From: a virus
Virus record (IMG/VR): IMGVR_UViG_3300043411_002903
Location: 1-47,233 of that record
Strand: one strand, 5' to 3'
Length of the DNA stretch: 47,233 bases
Both the position numbers and the translations under genes were made by a program. The notes under the pieces were generated by a model. The model made no database searches and had not been told where the DNA came from. It saw only the letters and a program-made list of their open reading frames with translations. Of this stretch, positions 41,520 through 47,233 are shown piece after piece; positions within the stretch are counted from its first letter, which is position 1; every line of letters begins with the position of its first letter.

Positions 41520-42335
41520 ATGCCCATAGATATTCAGGGATTGCCAGGAACAGGCAATAATGCTATTCACCGAACTTATTCTAATTTTTTTGCTGATAAT
41601 CACGTTATTCAAAATGTAGCTATTGTTCAGCCTAAAAATTTATTAATAGATATATTAAGGCAACATTTTAGTCTTGACAATATATTTACATATAGAGCTG
41701 ACGAATATGGATTTCCACTTACACCAAATTTGACAGGGTTAAATGTTGATGATATCTTGACAACAAAAATTTTAATAAGTGATGTTTTTAGGTATGAAGT
41801 CAAATTCTATCCAGCCATAACTGTAAAAACTTCTGGTGGAAGTTCATTACCAGTATCTTTTAACCAAGAAGGAACTATAAAATATAGAAAAGATTTGGTT
41901 GAAAATAATTATGGTGGTGTATCCACTATATTAACGCCAACACATAAAGTGTATGCCGGCGCCTGGGATATGAGTTTTGATATTTCAATTCATTCTGAAA
42001 GTCATGCGGAATTAGAAGAAATTACTGAGATAGTAATGATCTTGTTACAGTATGTTTCCTGGAATGAGCTCAGAGCTAATGGATTGTTTATAAAAACCAT
42101 GCGACTTGGTGGTGAAAATTCTGAGCCTTATGCTAATGACTATATCTTTAGTCATACACTTTCCATAGAAACAAGATCAGAGTGGAGGGTGGAGATACCT
42201 GTAGAAAACGTTGTTGAAAAAATCGTTTTTTACTTTGACGTTGATCGTCATTTTATTCCAGGACAAACAACACAGGCTGATGTACAGGCGTTAAAATATG
42301 ATGATGTTGTTGATATGGCAGAAATCGTTCTTTAA
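41520..42335 (+). CDS. probable tail/sheath terminator or tail-completion protein, 271 aa
   Basis: GGGAG at 41509-41513 serves the ATG at 41520 with six-base spacing; the ATG at 41514 is too close. The protein is alpha/beta: an N-terminal helix after RTYSNFFADNHVIQNV, FRYEVKFYPAITVKTS, then YAGAWDMSFDISIHSESHAE, LEEITEIVMILLQYVSW and a final FYFDVD strand. The paired strand/helix layout resembles small tail-completion and sheath-terminator proteins of myoviruses, and the tail sheath gene follows after one inserted endonuclease gene. This is inferred from position and secondary-structure appearance. Confidence 0.5.
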   Translation: MPIDIQGLPGTGNNAIHRTYSNFFADNHVIQNVAIVQPKNLLIDILRQHFSLDNIFTYRADEYGFPLTPNLTGLNVDDILTTKILISDVFRYEVKFYPAITVKTSGGSSLPVSFNQEGTIKYRKDLVENNYGGVSTILTPTHKVYAGAWDMSFDISIHSESHAELEEITEIVMILLQYVSWNELRANGLFIKTMRLGGENSEPYANDYIFSHTLSIETRSEWRVEIPVENVVEKIVFYFDVDRHFIPGQTTQADVQALKYDDVVDMAEIVL

Positions 42336-42352
42336 TTAATTTGGAACTTAAA

Positions 42353-43177
42353 ATGTGTATAGAGTTTTTTGGTAATCCAGATAATTTAAAAAAATCTGGT
42401 GTTTACGCAATAATAAATTTAAAAAACAACAAAAAATATATTGGTTCAACCAAGTGTTTTAAAAATAGATTGAATGAACACAATAGGATGTTAAAAGCAA
42501 AAAAACATCAAAATAAATATTTGCAAAATGCATTCACAAAAAACCAAAGCAAAGATTTTTTATTTGAAATAATAGAAATATCTGATGATTATTTAAATCT
42601 AGAACAACGTTATTTAGATAACATTTTCTCATGTACCAATATTAAAAAAAAATATTACAATATATCATGTAAAGCAATATGTCCACCAAATAATTTAGGT
42701 AAAAAATTAACAAAAGAACATAAATTAAAAATAGGAGCAGCCCAGAAAGGTGTTTTAAGTAGTAACTTTGGAAAAAAACATTCAAATGAAATTAGGCTTA
42801 AAATGAGTATTTCAAAATTAAATAAAAAACATACTATGGAGACCAAAAATAAAATTAGTACATCCAATCTTGGTAAGATTAAATCTTTAGAATCAAAAAA
42901 GAAAATAAGTGAAAGTAAAAAAGGGAAAAAATTATCAGATTGCTCAAAAAGAAATATTGGATTAGGAAAATTGGGAGTAAAACATCCTAGTTATACCCAA
43001 GATATTTGTGCTGAGAATATATTGACTGGTGAAGTTATTAAGGCACATAATAGTGTTGAATTATCAAAATTAATATCAGCATCACAGTCAGCAATTCAAA
43101 TTAGAATAAATAAAAAATCAAAAAGATATACAGAAAAAAATATTTTTGGAATATGGAGAATATTTAAATCAAAATAA
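42353..43177 (+). CDS. GIY-YIG homing endonuclease with NUMOD3/NUMOD1 repeats
   Basis: The protein has 274 residues from the ATG at 42353 (GGA at 42343-42345); TTG at 42341 is an alternative. The catalytic domain shows GVYAI (16-20), KYIGS (28-32), R39 and the metal-binding Glu in LNLEQRYLD (E84). Several NUMOD3-type DNA-binding repeats follow (GKKLTKEHKLKIG, GKKHSNEIRLKMS, GKIKSLESKKKIS, GKKLSDCSKRNIG), then a NUMOD1-like C-terminus (ENILTGEVIKAHNSVELSKL). This is the family of T4 I-TevI-type and SegA-G enzymes. It sits between the tail-completion gene and the sheath gene and is notably Lys/Asn-rich and AT-rich, typical of a mobile free-standing nuclease gene. Confidence 0.93.
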   Translation: MCIEFFGNPDNLKKSGVYAIINLKNNKKYIGSTKCFKNRLNEHNRMLKAKKHQNKYLQNAFTKNQSKDFLFEIIEISDDYLNLEQRYLDNIFSCTNIKKKYYNISCKAICPPNNLGKKLTKEHKLKIGAAQKGVLSSNFGKKHSNEIRLKMSISKLNKKHTMETKNKISTSNLGKIKSLESKKKISESKKGKKLSDCSKRNIGLGKLGVKHPSYTQDICAENILTGEVIKAHNSVELSKLISASQSAIQIRINKKSKRYTEKNIFGIWRIFKSK

Positions 43178-43357
43178 CAATGATTTTTAAAAAAATAGTA
43201 ATTAAACATTATAATTGTGAAATGTTTTAATCAAAAAAATATTGTGAATGTAATGATATGCAAAAGAAACACCTAAATATTGTAGTAGAAATCAAAATTT
43301 TGGACTTGGTTACTTCTATTAATAAACAAAATAGATTATGATAAGGAGTATTTAAAT
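43178..43357 (+). other. 180-base gene-free leader before tail sheath
   Basis: This is the longest gene-free stretch in the window. It is very AT-rich. AAACATT (43204-43210) and AATGTTT (43221-43227) form a weak 7-bp stem with a ten-base loop. AAGGAG near 43342-43347 is the ribosome-binding site of the sheath gene. I see no convincing promoter consensus. A sheath-gene promoter or the flank left by the endonuclease insertion may lie here. Confidence 0.5.
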
Positions 43358-46300
43358 ATGGCTTCAATTCCAGGTTTAAGTGGATACCAACAACCAGGCA
43401 CATTCGCAAGAGATCGAATCATATCTCGTGGCGTTTCAATCCCTGGCGGACAAAGAATTCCTTGTATTATGGGCGAAGGCTTAAGGGAAGAAACTGTTGT
43501 TGAATCAGCATTAGGTGATGGTCAAGATGGTGATTCCGGATGTAGTCCTACGGGTTCAGGATCTGGAAAATATTTTAGTCTTCAAAACTCCCCAGTTATA
43601 TCAGGCAGAACAGAAATTTACTTGAATGGTTCACAATTAAGAGGGTTCGAAGGGACTATTGACGAAAATTCATTTGATGGATTATATGATTTTAGACTCG
43701 ATCCTGAAACAGGATGCTTTGAATTACAGGGCGCCAGTATAGGGGACCAAGATGGAAAACATTATTCAGCTAGTAGTCTTAACGTTGGTAACGGATTTGT
43801 TGTTGATGGAACCTGTGGTACTGTTGACTTAATATCAGTTTATGACACAAATGCTCCAGCAGAAAGATGGACCGTGAGAGTTGTTGGGGTAATTAGAGAT
43901 TCAAATGGTGATCCAATCCCGGGCTTAACAACATTTACTGTTACAGGTTCTGTTTCTGGACAATTAAGAAATTCTAACGGACAACCTATACTATTTCATG
44001 ATTCGTATTACACAAGCAATCTTGGTTCTGTTTCAGGAAACTCGGACGCTTGTAATGATGGATTCGTAGTTGCCAGTAGTATTGATTTTGGAGATGGTAG
44101 TGCTGAAACCGTAAGTGGTGATGCCACACCATTAACAACTAGATATTTTAGTTTTTCTGGAAATTTAATTACACAAGGTCAAGCTTTAGTCGGAGATCAT
44201 CTTTGCTTAGATGGTTATGTTGGAATTGAAATTGATGATATTAATTATGATTCTGGAACAGATATCACAACATTAACATTAGTTACAGATAGTATTGCAA
44301 CAGACGTTTTAAGTGTCCCATGGGAAATTAAAGCTGTTAACTTATTTATAGATGATGAATCAGTTGCTCATGATGGAACAACAGGAGTTCCTGATACGGC
44401 AGGAAGATTTAGTAGTTCATCTTTAGGCAAAGTTTTAACTATATGTAGTGGAGATTCTCAAGGATTTTATAAAATCGATCAGGTTACCTCATCAAGAAGA
44501 GTTAGAGTAAGCTCTTTGTCTGATTCTAGTGTTGGATTTCCTATCCTAGCAGATGGAGATGGTGATGGTTTATCCGAAACAGGACTTGAGTTTCATTTAT
44601 TAGAAACAAACGGTGTTTTGATATTCGGAATCAAGGTGGGGACAATACCATTTGCTGTTGGAGATAAATTCTTTATTGACGTTAAGTCAAAAGTTTTAAA
44701 AGTAAACGATCAGCTTACAGCAAAGTATATAGCTGAATCAGATATTAATGACCCGGAACTGTTTGTTAGTGCTGCAGAATTAAATCAAAAACATGGTACA
44801 GAAAGTTTAACCAACACTTTGGCCTTAGGTGCTAGAATGTGTTTCGAAAATCAAACACCATTTGTTTTGGCAATTCAATGTAAGCCACCAATTCCAAGAA
44901 GAACTACTGTTACTTTGGTTGAAGAAGTTGATTCAAATGGTAATGGTGGATTCCAAGCTTGTGGCGGCGTAGCAGCAGATTGTGAGCCTGATGATTTAAC
45001 ATTTATTATTCCAAAGCCTTTAACCGGATTACAAAGAGCAAAACCTGACATAGATACACAGGTTAATGTTTTTGTTGTTAGAGATGGCGTAGAAACACAA
45101 ATATTTCCAAACAAGGTCGGGTTTTATAATTCTCAATTAGAAAGCCCAACAGGGCAGGGTTCTTTTATTTCCGGTTCTGACACATCATTCTCTTATACTG
45201 TAATTAATACAGATACAAAAATAACAGGAGAAGGTTTTAACGCAGAACTAACTGCAGCAGATAGCACATTTTCAACAACAGAAATAGATTTCGATAGTAC
45301 TGACGTTGGTAGAATAATAGTAATTCAAAGTTTGGAAACATCATTATCTGCAGTTTTAACTACATCCGATGATATCAGCACACATTTATTTGGAGATACA
45401 ACAACCGGCGTTGAATTAGTTATTAGCTCAATTGTTGATGACAATACTGTTGTTGTTTCTGGAAATATTACCGGATTGCCAGATATATTATCTGATGCTG
45501 TTGATGTTCAATTCTTTATAAAAGATTCAGGTGATACAACAAATGTAAGATCAGCCCTCTTATTACATAGAGATTTAGTTAATAGTGGAACTCTAAAAGT
45601 GGGCGATGGAATTAAGATATCATACATTGATGAACTAGATGCAGATTTCTTTGACACAAATTGGTTCGAGGCTTTTGAGGCATTAGAATCTGAAGATTGT
45701 CAAATGGTTGTTCCTTTACCCTTGCAAAATCGAAGCGGTATATTTAGAGCAGCCGTTCAACATGCAGAAACAATGAGCACTATAGCAATACAAAAAGAAA
45801 GAATTGCTATGTTTGGAGCTCAACAAGGAGTTACTCCAGAAGCCCTTTTAGGTTTAGAAGAAGTTGCCGTTGAAGATATAGGGGTTTTAGAAGGTATCCA
45901 GGGAGATAGTGCAGAAGAAGTCCTAGACGGAAACACTGAAGATCTGCAAAACTTCAAGTTAAGCGATAACTTCACAAGTAATCGATCAGTATACTTTTTC
46001 CCTGATCGGATTGTAAGGTCAGTTAATGGAACAAATTCATTTATAGATGGTTTTTATATGGCAGCAGCTGCGGCGGGATTTTTAGCGCAAACACAAAATG
46101 TTGCGATACCATTAACTTTCAAAACTTTATCTGGTTTCTCGATCTTAAGGGACCGAAAATTTAGACCAACAATACTAAACCAACTTGGTTCAGTCGGAGC
46201 TACTGTTGTTCAACCAGTAATTGGTGGAGGAAAGGTACTTGCTGGTAGAACTACAAGCCAGTCTGGGTTTGTTGAAGATGAAGAAATTTCAATTATATTT

Positions 46301-46567
46301 ATTAGAGACAGAGTTAAACAAACATTAAGAGCTGGGCTTCTACCGTTCGTAGGAACAGTTGAAGATGCAAATACGCAAGGTATTATAACTGCGAGAGCTG
46401 TAGGAATATTATCATCATTGGTTTCTCAAGGATTAATAACCGGATTTGAAAATGTTAGAGTTGAACGAGATAAAATTGATCCAAGACAATGGAATGTTTG
46501 GGCTAGATATCAACCAAGTTATCCAATAAATTACATATTTATCGATCTTGAGGTTGGAGTTAGATAA
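43358..46567 (+). CDS. tail sheath protein, 1069 aa
   Basis: The C-terminal ~190 residues (from about NRSVYFFPDRIVRSV) carry the conserved sheath domain pattern: FIDGFYMAAAAAGFLAQTQN, LTFKTLSGFSILRDRKFRPT, then VEDEEISIIFIRDRVKQTLR and the final YPINYIFIDLEVGVR. The N-terminus begins MASIPGLSGYQQPGTFARDR, as in many sheath proteins that start with a short beta element. Sheath subunits polymerise round the tail tube and contract at infection. The length is well above the ~650 residues of the T4 sheath; residues about 90-480 hold beta-rich insertions probably exposed on the tail surface. An AAGGAG site precedes it and a terminator follows. Confidence 0.92.
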   Translation: MASIPGLSGYQQPGTFARDRIISRGVSIPGGQRIPCIMGEGLREETVVESALGDGQDGDSGCSPTGSGSGKYFSLQNSPVISGRTEIYLNGSQLRGFEGTIDENSFDGLYDFRLDPETGCFELQGASIGDQDGKHYSASSLNVGNGFVVDGTCGTVDLISVYDTNAPAERWTVRVVGVIRDSNGDPIPGLTTFTVTGSVSGQLRNSNGQPILFHDSYYTSNLGSVSGNSDACNDGFVVASSIDFGDGSAETVSGDATPLTTRYFSFSGNLITQGQALVGDHLCLDGYVGIEIDDINYDSGTDITTLTLVTDSIATDVLSVPWEIKAVNLFIDDESVAHDGTTGVPDTAGRFSSSSLGKVLTICSGDSQGFYKIDQVTSSRRVRVSSLSDSSVGFPILADGDGDGLSETGLEFHLLETNGVLIFGIKVGTIPFAVGDKFFIDVKSKVLKVNDQLTAKYIAESDINDPELFVSAAELNQKHGTESLTNTLALGARMCFENQTPFVLAIQCKPPIPRRTTVTLVEEVDSNGNGGFQACGGVAADCEPDDLTFIIPKPLTGLQRAKPDIDTQVNVFVVRDGVETQIFPNKVGFYNSQLESPTGQGSFISGSDTSFSYTVINTDTKITGEGFNAELTAADSTFSTTEIDFDSTDVGRIIVIQSLETSLSAVLTTSDDISTHLFGDTTTGVELVISSIVDDNTVVVSGNITGLPDILSDAVDVQFFIKDSGDTTNVRSALLLHRDLVNSGTLKVGDGIKISYIDELDADFFDTNWFEAFEALESEDCQMVVPLPLQNRSGIFRAAVQHAETMSTIAIQKERIAMFGAQQGVTPEALLGLEEVAVEDIGVLEGIQGDSAEEVLDGNTEDLQNFKLSDNFTSNRSVYFFPDRIVRSVNGTNSFIDGFYMAAAAAGFLAQTQNVAIPLTFKTLSGFSILRDRKFRPTILNQLGSVGATVVQPVIGGGKVLAGRTTSQSGFVEDEEISIIFIRDRVKQTLRAGLLPFVGTVEDANTQGIITARAVGILSSLVSQGLITGFENVRVERDKIDPRQWNVWARYQPSYPINYIFIDLEVGVR

Positions 46568-46588
46568 GTAAATAAAAATGAAAATAAT

Positions 46589-46620
46589 AATGGCTCACTT
46601 AAGTGGGCCATTTTTATTTT
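46589..46620. terminator. bidirectional Rho-independent terminator
   Basis: TGGCTCACTT (46591-46600) pairs with AAGTGGGCCA (46601-46610), with one G-T pair, extended by AA/TT. T-rich sequence follows on the plus strand, and A-rich sequence before it gives a T-rich tail for the minus strand. It ends the sheath transcript and probably also the convergent minus-strand gene, whose stop lies at 46614. Confidence 0.85.
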
Positions 46621-47233
46621 ATAAATAATCTTTGTCCAGCATCATATATTTTGAATAACTTATATTCACGGGCATAGTCTCGCTCCTTAAGCTTTCTTTC
46701 ATCCATATTTGCCCTACATTTTAGTCGGTTATAAGTTTGTTTAAAATCGGTCCACTCCCAACCCAATGTTTCTTTTTCTAATTTGAAACCTTGTTTAATT
46801 AGAAATTCACCAGTTCCATATCTAAGATCTACCCAATAATGAATTGGTAACTTTGGCATATTTAACGTTACATATTTTAAAAGTTTAGAGAAGGCACCAA
46901 TTATATTGTAATTAATCTTAGAACAAAATCTTTCTATTTTTATAAACGTTTTTCCTTTTCCTAATTTATAAGACATCAATGAAACTAATTCGTTTTCACA
47001 ATAAAGCCCTATATGTTTAGCGTTTTTATATCCCTTTATGTGGTTGTTTTTCAAAAATAATTTTGCATCATTAGAATTAACATTTTTTACATTTGTTTTT
47101 CTAGCCCCTAGTTTAAATGATGTTTTGTTTAACACATTAAAGATCATAGATTTGACAATATTAAATTTATTAAATATTTCGTCGGATCTGAATTGTAAGA
47201 TTCTATTATTTTCATTAAAATAATGCTTTCTCA
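46614..47233 (-). CDS. C-terminal part of a Vsr/Hef-like homing endonuclease, cut by window end
   Basis: The reading frame has no stop between 46614 and the right edge, and the sequence upstream of the ATG at 47147 is still protein-like (RILQFRSDEIFNKFNIVKSM), so the gene continues outside the window. The visible ~205 residues match the C-terminal region of phage Vsr/Hef-like endonucleases: ARKTNVKNV, KLFLKNNHIKGYKN, IGLYCENELVSLMSY, ERFCSKINYNIIGAFSKLLKY, WVDLRYGTGEFLIKQGF and the ending KIYDAGQRLFIK. The nuclease active site would be in the missing N-terminal part. It is the only minus-strand gene, converging on the sheath gene, which suggests a mobile insertion. Confidence 0.7.
   Translation of the reverse strand, partial: RKHYFNENNRILQFRSDEIFNKFNIVKSMIFNVLNKTSFKLGARKTNVKNVNSNDAKLFLKNNHIKGYKNAKHIGLYCENELVSLMSYKLGKGKTFIKIERFCSKINYNIIGAFSKLLKYVTLNMPKLPIHYWVDLRYGTGEFLIKQGFKLEKETLGWEWTDFKQTYNRLKCRANMDERKLKERDYAREYKLFKIYDAGQRLFIK

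Noticed and set aside
1-47233. tRNA genes, CRISPR arrays, integrase or attachment sites
   Set aside because: Gaps between genes are mostly under 100 bases and none shows a cloverleaf-like set of stems, regular repeat-spacer pattern or integrase-type coding sequence.

Overview
The window is the late, virion-building part of a large, AT-rich (by eye about one third G+C) tailed double-stranded DNA phage genome. A tail-sheath gene at the right end makes it a contractile-tailed (myovirus-type) phage. Almost every base is coding. Genes run left to right with short gaps, overlapping stop/start pairs and clear Shine-Dalgarno sites. TAA, TGA and TAG all end genes, so the genetic code looks standard. 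The sequence does not tell me the host. No tRNA, CRISPR array, integrase or replication gene was seen.

Layout. (1) 1-6.5 kb: small and medium genes of unknown role, including a helix-turn-helix protein that may be the small terminase. There is also a striking fusion of a CCA-adding/poly(A) polymerase-type nucleotidyltransferase with an M15 zinc peptidase. (2) 6.5-12.3 kb: the DNA-packaging pair, terminase large subunit and portal, each interrupted by an intein carrying a LAGLIDADG homing endonuclease. (3) 12.4-19.3 kb: small unknowns, a 608-residue protein with a long C-terminal helical region, and a fused prohead protease-scaffold that has a well-formed internal start able to make free scaffold; a terminator closes this part. 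(4) 19.4-25.1 kb: two probable capsid decoration proteins, a coiled-coil protein, a 920-residue membrane-segment protein and the major capsid protein, closed by a strong terminator. (5) 25.2-26.9 kb: a free-standing tandem HNH homing endonuclease and a small zinc-knuckle protein. (6) 26.9-32.8 kb: two neck/connector candidates, a small HExxH metalloprotease and a cluster of small membrane or coiled-coil proteins that may include lysis genes. (7) 32.8-41.5 kb: two giant tandem paralogous fibre/adhesin-like proteins sharing an almost identical N-terminus, then small accessory proteins. (8) 41.5-47.2 kb: a probable tail/sheath terminator, a GIY-YIG homing endonuclease, the tail sheath, a bidirectional terminator, and on the minus strand the C-terminal part of a third free-standing endonuclease-type protein that runs off the window.

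How it works together. Protease, scaffold, capsid, portal and decoration proteins would build the prohead. Terminase fills it through the portal. Neck proteins, sheath and sheath terminator form the contractile tail, and the paralogous fibres would contact the host. Laid over this are five homing-type elements (two inteins, an HNH enzyme, a GIY-YIG enzyme and a Vsr/Hef-like enzyme) placed in or beside the most conserved virion genes. The most unusual items are the nucleotidyltransferase-M15 fusion, the nested scaffold start inside the protease gene, the dense targeting of structural genes by homing elements, and the duplicated fibre genes with a sharp identity boundary.
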